A DNA stretch of 64,000 nt from Paenibacillus chibensis (GTDB lineage: Bacteria > Bacillota > Bacilli > Paenibacillales > Paenibacillaceae), in assembly GCF_004001045.1 (NCBI RefSeq), contig NZ_BIMK01000001.1, positions 186,001 to 250,000 on the forward strand, in the 5' to 3' direction. Made by a program: the position numbers and the translations under genes. Numbering within the stretch: the first letter of the stretch is position 1; each line of letters opens with the position of its first letter. The notes below the pieces were generated by a model, which saw only the letters and a program-made list of their open reading frames with translations, searched no databases and was not told the origin of the DNA. Of the stretch, positions 33,916-43,079 are shown one piece after another.

Positions 33916-34978
33916 CCCGGTCCCAATATCCGGGATATTTCCATTCGAGCAGCAGCCCCAGCTTAAGCGCGTCCGCTCTCATATCCTGTGTCATGTTGAT
34001 GGCGGATTCCAGTTCCTCCACCGCTTTTTTGTTCAACAGATCGGTGACGAGTTGAGTCATCTCCGTGGCATTGCGATGCTTGGCGTCCATCCGGTTCACC
34101 ATGTTTCCGGTAGCCTGCAGATAAATCGTGAACTGAGGACCTTGCTTCGTCATGTTCACTTTCCGGTGCGCGTCGAAGCTCGTAAACAGAACGCTGGCAT
34201 GGCTTTTGCCCTCATCCCAGTAAACCGTGTATACCTGTTTCCCCAACGTGCCGCTCCCCCAGGCTAGCGCTCTGGCTTCTCGCAAAGGGAGGGTTCCGCT
34301 TAGCCTGTCCTCCTGGTAAACGGCTGCTCCCTGAATACCCGCCCATTGTTGGGATGAATCGTCATCGCTCTCCAACGGTGCTTCAGTCATATACATCAGA
34401 TTGGTTGCGTAGCCGACTTTCGAAAAGCGGGCAATGAGGCTTTCCTTTAGCTTGGTGCTGAATAGCGTATGCTGCATCATCATCTTCCGCAGCACCTCGG
34501 ACGGCAGCTGCTCATAAACTGGGGTCAGTTTAGCGACTTCCTTCGCTTTTCCCGGGGCCGTCGTCAGGAACGTGCTGATATGGAGGCTCGGCTCCATATG
34601 AATCCAGTCCAACAAATCGGCGATCCCGTCTTTCGCATAATCCCTACCGACAACGATTTCGCGAGTATGCCCAAAGTTTATGCGCCGCGTCAAATCCTTC
34701 TGAATGGATCGGATCGTGTCGGGCAGCGTCAGATCGGTTCGGGTCACCATGGTATAAGATTTTCCGCTGCTCCCGCCGCTCGCCGGTTGACCGGACATCA
34801 TGCGGTTGGGCAGCGGGCTGCTGATCGTCACCTCGACTGTGCCGGGCTTCTCCCCTTTATCCACAAACAACGCCAGAACAAAAAGCTCCTCGTCCACTTC
34901 CACTTTAGACCAACAGCCGGTTTGCAGAAGTAATCCGGCGCACATGATGGCATGCAGCAGCCGTTTCCAACATCTCAT
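33842..34978 (-). CDS. GerAC-type germination lipoprotein with aberrant C-terminus
   Basis: A 378-residue Ger(x)C lipoprotein of the germinant receptor. The signal peptide ends in a lipobox (LLLQTGC, Cys22), followed by the typical WSKVEVDEELFVLAL and later blocks (TDLTLPDTIRSIQKDLTRRI, FGHTREIVVGRDYAKDG). Family resemblance continues to LLLEWKYPGYW and then stops: the last 23 residues are read out of frame from the GerAB-type gene, replacing about 30 residues that normally follow. The start overlaps the GerAA-type stop (ATGA). Folding may survive, but with the damaged B gene the receptor is likely defective. Confidence 0.85.
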   Translation of the reverse strand: MRCWKRLLHAIMCAGLLLQTGCWSKVEVDEELFVLALFVDKGEKPGTVEVTISSPLPNRMMSGQPASGGSSGKSYTMVTRTDLTLPDTIRSIQKDLTRRINFGHTREIVVGRDYAKDGIADLLDWIHMEPSLHISTFLTTAPGKAKEVAKLTPVYEQLPSEVLRKMMMQHTLFSTKLKESLIARFSKVGYATNLMYMTEAPLESDDDSSQQWAGIQGAAVYQEDRLSGTLPLREARALAWGSGTLGKQVYTVYWDEGKSHASVLFTSFDAHRKVNMTKQGPQFTIYLQATGNMVNRMDAKHRNATEMTQLVTDLLNKKAVEELESAINMTQDMRADALKLGLLLEWKYPGYWDRDGRQVGASDLPWHSGALEHLLRIS

Positions 34979-36429
34979 TTCGTTTTTTGTCTCCTCACGT
35001 TGCGAGTGGTGTAAGCTGAGCTGCGGCTTTTCATCGCGGGCGAAGGTACGCGCACGAAAATGTCCTTCCAGTCCTTAAAAATCAGGGGAGCAAGCGGCTG
35101 CATATAGGGAGAACCGAATGTCCGCAGATTCGCCAGATGGCCGAATACGAGAAACGTCATCAAAAACACCCCTAACAGCCCCGTCGTACCTCCGACCAGC
35201 AGGAGCGGAAACCGCAGCAGGCGCAGCGCGAGCCCCAGTTCAAAGTGAGGAATGATATAGGAAGCGATGCCGGTGATCGAGACGACGATAACCATCGGGG
35301 ATGACACGATCCCGGCCTGCACCGCCGCCTGACCGATCACGATGGCGCCAATAACGGAGATCGTCTGTCCGACGGGTTTGGGGATCCGGGTCCCGGCTTC
35401 CCTCAATCCTTCGAACGTGAGCTCCATGATCAAGGCTTCCGTGAGCGCGGAGAACGTGACGTTTTCCCTTGCCGCCGTGATCGTCAGCAGCAGGTCGGTC
35501 GGAATCATTTCGGGCTGAAAGGTCGTGATGGCGACGTACAGCGAAGGGAGCAGCATCGACAACACGAAAAAAAAGATCCGGATCATGCGAATCCAGCTCG
35601 CGGACCAGAAGCTTTGATAATAATCCTCCGAGGATTGAATCAGGGATAAGAAGGTAACCGGAACGATAAGCGCGGAAGGCGTTCCGTCTTGCATCATTCC
35701 TACCCTCCCTTCAAGCAGCGAAGCGGCTACGGAATCCGGCCGCTCCGTATAGTGAAACAGGGGGAAGGGCGTGCGGTTCCCCTTTTTCATCTGCTCGGCG
35801 ATATAACTGATGCCGAATATACCGTCGGTGTCTATGCTCCGCAGCTCCTGGTCCAGCTCCGTAACGACCTTCGGCTCGCACACCCCTTCAAGATATACCA
35901 CGTAAACGATGGTTTTCGTGTATCTGCCGATTTCATAACGGACGGTTTTCAGGTCCGGATGCTTGATTTTATGCCTCAGCAAAGAAAGGTTCGTTTCGAT
36001 GTCCTCAATGAATGCCTCCTGAGGACCGATGACCACCATTTCGTTTTGGGATTGGGTGACGGACCTTTTCTCGTATTTGACCAAGTCAAACATGAAGATT
36101 TCGCTGCTCTCGTCGAGGCAAAGGATGACCTTTCCCTGAACAAGCTGGTTGAGGGCTTCCTCCAACGTCCGAGCCTTGGTGGACGGGAGCGGAAAAAAGG
36201 TTCCCCTTTCGATCCGGGCGGCCCAATCCTCCGCCGCCTCCGCCATGGCCGATTCCTCGATCAGAAACTCGGCGATCTTCTCCTGCATCATGGACATATT
36301 GATGATGGAACAAATATATATCAGCGTGCAGGACCGGCCATGGACATGGAACGGCTGGAATACGACATCCTCGCTTGTTGCAAGCAGATTTTTCATTTGC
36401 GAAGAAACGGTTTCTTTCGCATCATTCAT
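34975..36429 (-). CDS. GerAA-type spore germination protein
   Basis: About 484 residues, normal for the GerA subunit of nutrient germinant receptors in the spore inner membrane. The soluble N-terminal part (residues 1-250) has IYICSIINMSMMQEKI and VYLEGVCEPKVV; the C-terminal half has four to five helices with the conserved AITTFQPEMIPTDLL and ALIMELTFEGLREAG blocks. I start at MNDAKETVSS, which has AGGGGG upstream; a reading 15 codons longer (to 36474) lacks a ribosome site. It is first in an A-C-B operon and looks intact, unlike its two partners. Expression would be in the forespore (sigma-G), but I did not locate that promoter. Confidence 0.88.
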   Translation of the reverse strand: MNDAKETVSSQMKNLLATSEDVVFQPFHVHGRSCTLIYICSIINMSMMQEKIAEFLIEESAMAEAAEDWAARIERGTFFPLPSTKARTLEEALNQLVQGKVILCLDESSEIFMFDLVKYEKRSVTQSQNEMVVIGPQEAFIEDIETNLSLLRHKIKHPDLKTVRYEIGRYTKTIVYVVYLEGVCEPKVVTELDQELRSIDTDGIFGISYIAEQMKKGNRTPFPLFHYTERPDSVAASLLEGRVGMMQDGTPSALIVPVTFLSLIQSSEDYYQSFWSASWIRMIRIFFFVLSMLLPSLYVAITTFQPEMIPTDLLLTITAARENVTFSALTEALIMELTFEGLREAGTRIPKPVGQTISVIGAIVIGQAAVQAGIVSSPMVIVVSITGIASYIIPHFELGLALRLLRFPLLLVGGTTGLLGVFLMTFLVFGHLANLRTFGSPYMQPLAPLIFKDWKDIFVRVPSPAMKSRSSAYTTRNVRRQKTK

Positions 36430-36570
36430 CACGGAGCCTGCCCCCTGACCTGTTCCGAATTTTGTTTCTAGCATGGCTGATCCGGTTAGGAATTATTCGG
36501 AATTCCATGCACCTGTTTCCTTAACAGGACAGGGTCCGGTCATCGGAAAGGTGCATGAGCCAAGAAAAAA

Positions 36571-36602
36571 GAAAGCCGCCCGGAGCTTTCCGGACGGCTT
36601 TC
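36571..36602 (-). terminator. Terminator of the rhamnose operon
   Basis: On the minus strand GAAAGCCGTCCGGA pairs with TCCGGGCGGCTTTC around AAGC and is followed by TTTTTTC. It begins just 8 nt after the rhaM stop codon. Confidence 0.88.
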
Positions 36603-36609
36603 TTCTTGA

Positions 36610-36930
36610 TCAAGCTTCAGGGCGGACATAACGATAAGCTTCCTTGATGGGTTTGGATGTCTCCCCATTCTCCCATGGCAGCAGCATATCACGCATGAAA
36701 TTTTGCCATTTGGCATTAGCGGGATGATCCGCCAGCGTCTTCATCGCCGCTTCGTAATCCTCCACCATCATGTAAGCAAACAACAGTCCCTCATGATAGA
36801 AAATATGATACCGGTGAATCCCGACCTGCCGAAATGCTTCCTCAAGCTCGGGATACACGCGCCCGTGCCGGCTGAAGTATTCCGCTTCGTCCGCGGGATC
36901 GATTCTAAGCACGAATGAAACATGCTCCAT
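36610..36930 (-). CDS. rhaM: L-rhamnose mutarotase
   Basis: A 106-residue dimeric cytoplasmic enzyme interconverting alpha- and beta-L-rhamnopyranose so that RhaA receives its preferred anomer. The size and sequence are typical: SFVLRIDPADEAEYFSRHG, the IHRYHIFYHEGLLFAYM core carrying the active-site His/Tyr residues, and WQNFMRDML near the end. The start MEHVSF follows AAGGAGG at 9 nt. It is the last gene of the rhamnose cluster, 41 nt after rhaB. Confidence 0.93.
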   Translation of the reverse strand: MEHVSFVLRIDPADEAEYFSRHGRVYPELEEAFRQVGIHRYHIFYHEGLLFAYMMVEDYEAAMKTLADHPANAKWQNFMRDMLLPWENGETSKPIKEAYRYVRPEA

Positions 36931-36971
36931 AGCCGATTCCTCCTTGTTCTCTCCAGATCCTTTCCGATGTC

Positions 36972-38444
36972 TCATGGCTTGTGGCTTCGAGACATATCTC
37001 TAAAAGGCGCATAAGCCTCCTGCCACGTCGCCACCTCCCGGGGTTCGTATTCCTTGATCGCAAAGGAGCTTCGGATGATGGCTCTCGCTTCTTCCAGATC
37101 CCGGATCACGCCGGCGCCAATCCACTGCACGGCCAAATTGCCGATGGCGCTTCCCTCGATCGGGCCGGCCCATACCGGCTTGCCCAAAGCGTTCGCGGTC
37201 CACTGGCACAGCAGCTCGTTCTGAATGCCGCCCCCTACCATGTAAAGCCCCGGATAATGCTGACCGGACAATTGCTCGGTCTGCTCCAGTACATGCCGAT
37301 ACTGCAAAGCCAGGCTTTCGAGGATACAGCGCGCAAGCTCGCCCGGCTGCTCCGGCGCTCTTTGCCCTGTGCTCACGCAGAACTCCCGGATGCGGACGGT
37401 CATATCACCGGCAGCAAGAAAGACCGGATCATCCGGGTCGATCCAGGCCGCAAAGGCCGGCGCTTGCCGGGCAAGCTCCACCCATTCCGCGAAAGAATAG
37501 GTTTGACCTTTCCCGTCCCACTCGCGCTTCAGCTCCTGCAGAATCCATAAGCCCATAATATTTTTCAGCAGCCGATATTTGCCCCCGACGCCGCCTTCGT
37601 TCGTGAAGTTCAGCTCCATGGCCCTGCGGGTTGTGACCGGCTGATCCACTTCGGTCCCCAGCAGGGACCATGTCCCACAGCTTAAGTAGGCAAAGGTTGG
37701 TTCCGCAGCTGGCACCGCCGCTACCGCGGATGCGGTGTCATGCTCCCCGACGGCAAACACGGGGACCCTGCCCAATCCGGTTTCGGCTCCGATGGAAGTT
37801 GTAAGCCTTCCTGCGGGCGTACCGGGCATTGCCAATGGCCCAAACAGAGACTCTTTCAGACTCAGCCGGGATATCAATTCATCATCCCATGTGCGCGTGG
37901 ATGCATGAATCAGCTGGGTGGTGGTCGCGTTGGTGAATTCGCTGATCATCTCTCCAGTGAGCAGGTATCTCAGCAGCTCCGGGATCATCAGGAAACGATC
38001 CGCCTCGGCCAGCAGCTCCGGTTCCTGCTCCATCCCGGCCGCCAGCTGATAGATGGTGTTGAAGGGCAGGAACTGAATGCCCGTTCTTCCAAAAATCTCG
38101 CTTTTGCCGAGCTTTGCCGTGACGCGATCCATCATCCCGTCCGTACGATGATCCCGGTAATGATAGGGCGCCTGCAGGAGCCGGCCGTTCCCTATTAATC
38201 CGTAATCGACCGCCCAGGAATCGATTCCGAGACTGCTGGGCTCGCTACCCAGCGCTTTCGCCTTGGCCAAGCCCAGCTGCATCTGAGTAAACAAATGGTC
38301 CAGATCCCAATGCAAATGGCCGGCACGGTTAACGGGACCATTCGCGAAACGGTGAATCTCTTCGGTCTCGATCCGGCTTCCCTTCAGGCGGCCGAGAATG
38401 ACTCTGCCGCTGCTGGCTCCCAGATCAAATGCAATAATGCTCAT
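36972..38444 (-). CDS. rhaB: Rhamnulokinase
   Basis: A FGGY-family kinase of about 490 residues that phosphorylates L-rhamnulose at O-1. Typical blocks are the phosphate loop FDLGASSGRVILG, GIDSWAVDYGLI, FAVGEHDTASAVAAVP, YLSCGTWSLLG and the late GGGIQNELLCQWTANALG. The start MSIIAFDLG follows GGGAGG at 7 nt. It sits between rhaA and rhaM. The aldolase RhaD, or RhaEW, needed to split rhamnulose-1-phosphate is not in this window. Confidence 0.95.
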   Translation of the reverse strand: MSIIAFDLGASSGRVILGRLKGSRIETEEIHRFANGPVNRAGHLHWDLDHLFTQMQLGLAKAKALGSEPSSLGIDSWAVDYGLIGNGRLLQAPYHYRDHRTDGMMDRVTAKLGKSEIFGRTGIQFLPFNTIYQLAAGMEQEPELLAEADRFLMIPELLRYLLTGEMISEFTNATTTQLIHASTRTWDDELISRLSLKESLFGPLAMPGTPAGRLTTSIGAETGLGRVPVFAVGEHDTASAVAAVPAAEPTFAYLSCGTWSLLGTEVDQPVTTRRAMELNFTNEGGVGGKYRLLKNIMGLWILQELKREWDGKGQTYSFAEWVELARQAPAFAAWIDPDDPVFLAAGDMTVRIREFCVSTGQRAPEQPGELARCILESLALQYRHVLEQTEQLSGQHYPGLYMVGGGIQNELLCQWTANALGKPVWAGPIEGSAIGNLAVQWIGAGVIRDLEEARAIIRSSFAIKEYEPREVATWQEAYAPFRDMSRSHKP

Positions 38445-38479
38445 GAATACGCCTCCCACTCAACCTCCTATGAGGCGTT

Positions 38480-39739
38480 CTATCCCCGCTGCAAAAGCAC
38501 ATTCCGCTCATATTCCTTCGCCTGATCCAGCCAGGTTTCACGCACCGGCACGCCGGATTTCAGGCAGTAATAGTCCCAAATCGCGCCAAAAGGATAACTT
38601 TTAAACTCTTCGGTAAGCGCAAGGCGCGTGGTATAATCCCCTTCCAGTTCGGCTTGCTTCAGCATTTCGGTCGGCTCGAGCATGGCGCGAAGCAGCGCTT
38701 TAATCGTGCTGCGGGTTCCAATAACCCAGGCCGCCACCCGGTTAATGCTGGCGTCAAAGAAGTCCAGCCCGATATGCGTGGTATCCAGCAGCTCATGCCG
38801 TACCAACTCCCGCGCAATTTCGAGCGTCTCGTCATCCATGACGACGACATGATCGCTATCCCATCGCATCGGGCGGCTCACATGCAGCAGCAGGCCGCTG
38901 GTAAACAGCGCGAGCGAGGACAGCTTGCCGGAAAGGGTCTCGGTCGGATGAAAGTGGCCGGCATCCAGGCATATCAGCTTATCGTTCTTGATGCCGTAGC
39001 CCATATAGAATTCATGCGATCCGACCACATAGGCTTCCGATCCGAGGCCAAACAGCTTGCTTTCGACCGCATCCAGATTGTAGGCGGAATCCAGCGGTTC
39101 CGCGAACACTTCATCCAGCGAATCCAAGAGCCGTTTTCTGGGCGCCATACGGTCCACGGGATTGTCCTTGTATCCGTCCGGAATCCAGATATTCGTCACA
39201 CAGGTCTGCCCGAGCTGCTCGCCGAAGTAAGCCCCGATGCGGCGGGCCGCTTTGCAGTGGTCGATCCAAAACTTACGGATCTTCTCATCCGGATGGCTCA
39301 GTGTGAAGCCGTCCTCCGATTTTTCATGCGAGAAGCAGGTCGGGTTGAAATCAAGTCCCAGCCCTTGCTCCTTCGCCCATGCGACCCAAGGCTCGTAATG
39401 ATGCGGCTTGATTTCATTCAGATCCGGTTTTTCGTCTGTATCCGCGTAAATGGCATGCAGATTGACTTTATGCTTGCCCGGAATCATGCTGAAGGCCTCT
39501 TCAAGATCCTGGCGCAGCTCGCTTGCGCTCCGCGCTGCCCCCGGGTGGCTGCCCGTTACGGAAATGCCGCCGCTCAAATCCTGATCCTGAAACAAAAACC
39601 CGCGGACATCGTCTCCTTGCCAGCAGTGGACGGAAATTTTGATCTTTGCCAGCCGCTCAAGGATCAGGTCCGTATCCGTGCCGTGCTTGGCGTACTGCTC
39701 TCTTGCTTGTTTATAAGCGGTTTCAATCTCGTTCGACAT
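38480..39739 (-). CDS. rhaA: L-rhamnose isomerase
   Basis: A 419-residue, metal-dependent TIM-barrel isomerase converting L-rhamnose to L-rhamnulose, matching the E. coli RhaA type in length and order. Recognisable blocks are [53 protein letters not shown] [12 protein letters not shown] (metal-binding Asp/His) and WDSDHVVV. The ATG follows GGGAGGG at 7 nt. A stable hairpin lies between it and the binding-protein gene upstream, so it may be expressed at a lower level than the transporter. Confidence 0.96.
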   Translation of the reverse strand: MSNEIETAYKQAREQYAKHGTDTDLILERLAKIKISVHCWQGDDVRGFLFQDQDLSGGISVTGSHPGAARSASELRQDLEEAFSMIPGKHKVNLHAIYADTDEKPDLNEIKPHHYEPWVAWAKEQGLGLDFNPTCFSHEKSEDGFTLSHPDEKIRKFWIDHCKAARRIGAYFGEQLGQTCVTNIWIPDGYKDNPVDRMAPRKRLLDSLDEVFAEPLDSAYNLDAVESKLFGLGSEAYVVGSHEFYMGYGIKNDKLICLDAGHFHPTETLSGKLSSLALFTSGLLLHVSRPMRWDSDHVVVMDDETLEIARELVRHELLDTTHIGLDFFDASINRVAAWVIGTRSTIKALLRAMLEPTEMLKQAELEGDYTTRLALTEEFKSYPFGAIWDYYCLKSGVPVRETWLDQAKEYERNVLLQRG

Positions 39740-39811
39740 CTTGAACCCTCCCGGATGTGGTCATGATCTGTTCTATGCTTTCCTGTTGTTTTCCCTCGCT
39801 TGCGATGACAA

Positions 39812-39837
39812 AGAGAGTGGAAAGCCATCCACTCTCT
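39812..39837 (-). terminator. Intercistronic hairpin between rhaS and rhaA (attenuator-like)
   Basis: On the minus strand AGAGAGTGGA pairs perfectly with TCCACTCTCT around a 6-nt loop. Only three T follow, so it should be leaky: it could stabilise the binding-protein message and reduce read-through into rhaABM. Confidence 0.6.
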
Positions 39838-39854
39838 CTCCTTGCGTTAGAGGC

Positions 39855-40934
39855 TTAGTAAACGTCTTTCCATTCCGCAATGTTGCTTGCATCAAATTTG
39901 AATGGATCGCCCAGCATGATCTGGGTTCCGTCGCCATCGGCAACGATTTCCTTTTCACCCAGTGTGCCTGCCGTGAACTTCTCTCCTACCGCGCCCGTAA
40001 TGTCGCCTTTCACGAGGGACTCGGCCGTGTATCCGGCCAGATAGCCGACGTCAATCGGATTCCAGAGATACATCCATGGACAAATTCCACTTTCAATATA
40101 TTCGGCCATTTCGCTTGGAAGACCGAGGCCCGTCAGCTTGACTTTATCCTTTAAGCCTTTGTCAGTCAGAACTTTGCCCGCAGCCGCAATGCCGACGGTC
40201 GTCGGCGCGATGATCGCCTTCAAATTCGGATAGGATTTCAGCAGGGCTTCCGTTTCGGAAACGCTCTTGTCGCGCAGATCATCGCCGTATGCCACTTTAA
40301 CCAGCTTGATGTTCGCGTATTTGGCGTCCTCCAGCTCTTTTTTCATCCATTCGATCCACGTGTTTTGGTTCGTCGCCTGGGAGGTTGCGCTCAAGATGGC
40401 AATTTCGCCCTCGCCGCCGATCATTTCGGATACGCCCTGGATCAACGTCCGGCCAATGCGTTCCGGATCCGCCTGATTGACATGCGTCAGACGGCTTTCA
40501 CTATTGACGGCGGAATCAAGCGAGGACACTTTGATGCCCGCATTCATGGCCTTCGTCAGCGCAGGTTGCAGCGCATCCGGATCGTTGCCGACAACGGAGA
40601 TCGAATCGATTTTTTGGGAAATCAGTTCTTCGATCATCTGGATTTGCGCTTCGGCTGTCGGTTGGTCCGGAGCCTTGAGGATGGCTTCATCGCCTTTTTC
40701 TTCAATGGCTTTCTTGAAGCCCTCCATCATTTTTTCGCCATACGGATTCCCCGTATTTTTAAAGATGATGGCAAATTTTTTCTTACCGCCTGTATCCCCG
40801 CTTCCACCGGCATCCGCCGTTTTGGCGGAGCCGCCGTTATCGCTTCCTGAGCTTGCTCCATCCTTGGTGCCGCATCCCGCCATCAGCGAGAGGGCCATGA
40901 CTGCCGTTAAACCTAACGTGAGCATCTTTTTCAA
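39855..40934 (-). CDS. rhaS: Rhamnose ABC transporter substrate-binding lipoprotein
   Basis: A 359-residue periplasmic-binding-protein-fold lipoprotein of the ribose/autoinducer-2/rhamnose group. I start at TTG (LKKMLTLG), 8 nt after GGGGG; the upstream extension has no signal-peptide character. The lipobox is LSLMAGC, followed by a Gly/Ser linker. Blocks such as FKNTGNPYGEKMMEGF, SVVGNDPDAL and the late GICPWMYLWNPIDVGYLAG match rhamnose binding proteins. It lies between the permeases and rhaA, which fixes the substrate. The symbol follows the rhizobial rhaSTPQ naming and is unrelated to the E. coli activator RhaS. Confidence 0.9.
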   Translation of the reverse strand: MKKMLTLGLTAVMALSLMAGCGTKDGASSGSDNGGSAKTADAGGSGDTGGKKKFAIIFKNTGNPYGEKMMEGFKKAIEEKGDEAILKAPDQPTAEAQIQMIEELISQKIDSISVVGNDPDALQPALTKAMNAGIKVSSLDSAVNSESRLTHVNQADPERIGRTLIQGVSEMIGGEGEIAILSATSQATNQNTWIEWMKKELEDAKYANIKLVKVAYGDDLRDKSVSETEALLKSYPNLKAIIAPTTVGIAAAGKVLTDKGLKDKVKLTGLGLPSEMAEYIESGICPWMYLWNPIDVGYLAGYTAESLVKGDITGAVGEKFTAGTLGEKEIVADGDGTQIMLGDPFKFDASNIAEWKDVY

Positions 40935-41020
40935 TTTGTTTTCCCCCTTAAAAAATGGATCATCTTCATATACCAATCAGCCGGAAACGGCTGAAGAGTA
41001 ACTCGGTCATGCATGCGGTT

Positions 41021-42004
41021 CTAACGTTTCAGTTTCAGTTTGAGCTTCAGCTTCGGTACCATAACGGCCACAATCAGAAGCAGACCGATGATAATCAGAA
41101 GCGATTGTGCCGATACATTGACGAGCCCAAGCCCATAGCGCAAGTAACCGATCAGGAACACCGCCAGTACGGCGCCAAGCATCCGTCCTTTACCGCCAGC
41201 CGTGCTGATCCCGCCGAGTACGGCCATGGCGATGACGTCAAGCTCATAGCCCGAAGCAATGTTCGGACGGGTGCTGCCCATCCGGGAGGTCAGGAACAAT
41301 GCGGTCACGGCTGCCATGAATCCGGCAAGCGTAAACACGATCACCTTGATCAGGTCTACCCGCACGCCGGAGTAGCGGCTGGAGGTGGGGTTATTGCCGA
41401 TGGCGTAGACGCGTCTTCCGAATTTCGTCTTGTGAAGAAGAACACCGAACAGAAGTGCACAGACGATAAATGCGATCAGAATGAACGGGATGCCGCCGAC
41501 ATAACCCCATCCCAAATATTTGAACCATGCCGGAAATTTGCCGACAGACTGATCTTCAAGCAAAATATAGGCGATGCCCCGGTAGATGATCATCGTCGAC
41601 AGCGTGACGATGACCGCGGACAGCTCTTTGAATTTCACAATCAGCAGTCCGTTGATGGCTCCGCAAGCCGTCCCCACCAGCAGGCATATGATCATCGCCA
41701 GCCACATCGGCACGCCGTGCTTATATAGATCAGCCATGATGACCGATGACAGCGCCACGATGGAGCCGACGGAGATATCGATATCCGCCATGATAATAAT
41801 CAGCGCCATCGGAAGCACGATGAATGCTTTGTCCAGAAATCCCATCGTGGCATCCCGCAGATTGTCATAATCCCAGAAGTAGTCCGACAGGTTCACGTTC
41901 AGGACGATCACGGCGAGAAAGAGCAAAACGAGCAGCCATTCCCACTGAAGAAAGAACCCTTTAAGGGTGAAAGGTTTGTCATTATGCAGCACTCGGGGTT
42001 CCAT
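41021..42004 (-). CDS. rhaQ: Rhamnose ABC transporter permease
   Basis: A 327-residue permease of the ribose/rhamnose class with about eight to ten helices. Family landmarks are IIIMADIDISVGSIVALSS, AVIVTLSTMIIYRG and the coupling region GYELDVIAMAVLGGISTAGG. The C-terminus is unusual: after the last helix comes VPKLKLKLKLKR, encoded by a run of near-identical hexamers. The gene starts 3 nt after the partner permease ends. Naming it rhaQ rather than rhaP is by convention and could be reversed. Confidence 0.9.
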   Translation of the reverse strand: MEPRVLHNDKPFTLKGFFLQWEWLLVLLFLAVIVLNVNLSDYFWDYDNLRDATMGFLDKAFIVLPMALIIIMADIDISVGSIVALSSVIMADLYKHGVPMWLAMIICLLVGTACGAINGLLIVKFKELSAVIVTLSTMIIYRGIAYILLEDQSVGKFPAWFKYLGWGYVGGIPFILIAFIVCALLFGVLLHKTKFGRRVYAIGNNPTSSRYSGVRVDLIKVIVFTLAGFMAAVTALFLTSRMGSTRPNIASGYELDVIAMAVLGGISTAGGKGRMLGAVLAVFLIGYLRYGLGLVNVSAQSLLIIIGLLLIVAVMVPKLKLKLKLKR

Positions 42005-42007
42005 GAC

Positions 42008-43057
42008 TTACATCTTCCTCCTTATCAGGTTATTGCGGTCGATTCCGCGCTTAACCAACGCATTGATGATCACGGCAATCACGATGATCATCCCTTGAAT
42101 CCAGTTCTGCCAAAACGGCGACACATTCACCATCGGCAGCGCATTGTTCAGAATGCCAAGCAGCACGGAGCCGAGAATGATCCCGGAGATTTTGCCCGAG
42201 CCGCCGGCGATGCTGACCCCGCCCAACACGCAGGCCGCGATGACGTTCAATTCGTAGCCTGATGCGGTGTCTCCTTGAGCGGATGCAAACTTCGATACCC
42301 AGAGCACGCCCGCGAGTCCCGCCAAGCCGCCCATGACGGAGTAGACGAGCCATAGAATCCGTTTGGACTTGATGCCGCTGATTTCGGCCGATTCCGGGTT
42401 ACTCCCCACCGCATAGATCCGTCTTCCGGTACGCGTATGATTGACGAAATAATAGGCCGCAATATAGATCAGGACGGCGATGACAATCAAGTTATTGATA
42501 CCTAACAGCGAGCCGGAGGCGATTCCTTTGAAGGAGTTCGGCATCTGGTGGGCGCTGACCCACTTCCCGCCGCTCGCTTCATAGGTCAACCCCCGAAATA
42601 CGTTCATCATGCCGAGCGTCGCGATGATGGGCAGGATGCCGATGCGGGCGACCAAAAGTCCGATCACCATGCCGCAGACCAGACCCACCGCCGTGCCGAG
42701 CAGCAAGGCCAGGAGCGGATGCAGATCCGGCATCTCCTTGACGGCCAGCGCCGCGGTCATGCCCGACAGTGCCAGCGTGGCCCCGATGGATAAGTCGATG
42801 CCCCGGGTAATAATGACGAGCATCATGCCTACGGCCAGGATCGCCAGGATCGCCGTGTTCGTCGCGATATCATTGATATTTTCCCAAGTCAGAAAGCTCG
42901 GGTTCCGCAGTTGAACGCCTACGCACAATAGGATGATAAAGACGAGCAGTCCCATCTCCCTGAACTTGGCAAAATTCGCGCTAAGGGAAGCTTTGCCCGC
43001 CTGCTGCTTCGGCGCCTGCCCGAGCGCCAGATCAGAATTCATTTCCTTATGCCTCAT
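42008..43057 (-). CDS. rhaP: Rhamnose ABC transporter permease
   Basis: About 349 residues with the same fold as the adjacent permease: VIITRGIDLSIGATLALSGM, PIIATLGMMNVFRG and GYELNVIAACVLGGVSIAGG. The two probably form a heterodimeric channel. I place the start at MRHKEMNSDL; a GTG five codons earlier lies within the AAGGAG site. It lies 22 nt after the ATPase gene and directly abuts the second permease. Confidence 0.9.
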   Translation of the reverse strand: MRHKEMNSDLALGQAPKQQAGKASLSANFAKFREMGLLVFIILLCVGVQLRNPSFLTWENINDIATNTAILAILAVGMMLVIITRGIDLSIGATLALSGMTAALAVKEMPDLHPLLALLLGTAVGLVCGMVIGLLVARIGILPIIATLGMMNVFRGLTYEASGGKWVSAHQMPNSFKGIASGSLLGINNLIVIAVLIYIAAYYFVNHTRTGRRIYAVGSNPESAEISGIKSKRILWLVYSVMGGLAGLAGVLWVSKFASAQGDTASGYELNVIAACVLGGVSIAGGSGKISGIILGSVLLGILNNALPMVNVSPFWQNWIQGMIIVIAVIINALVKRGIDRNNLIRRKM

Positions 43058-43079
43058 ATTCGTTAGTCTCACTCCTTGT

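Noticed and set aside
38654..39766. Plus-strand frame of 370 codons
   Set aside because: Antisense to rhaA, whose family match is unambiguous.
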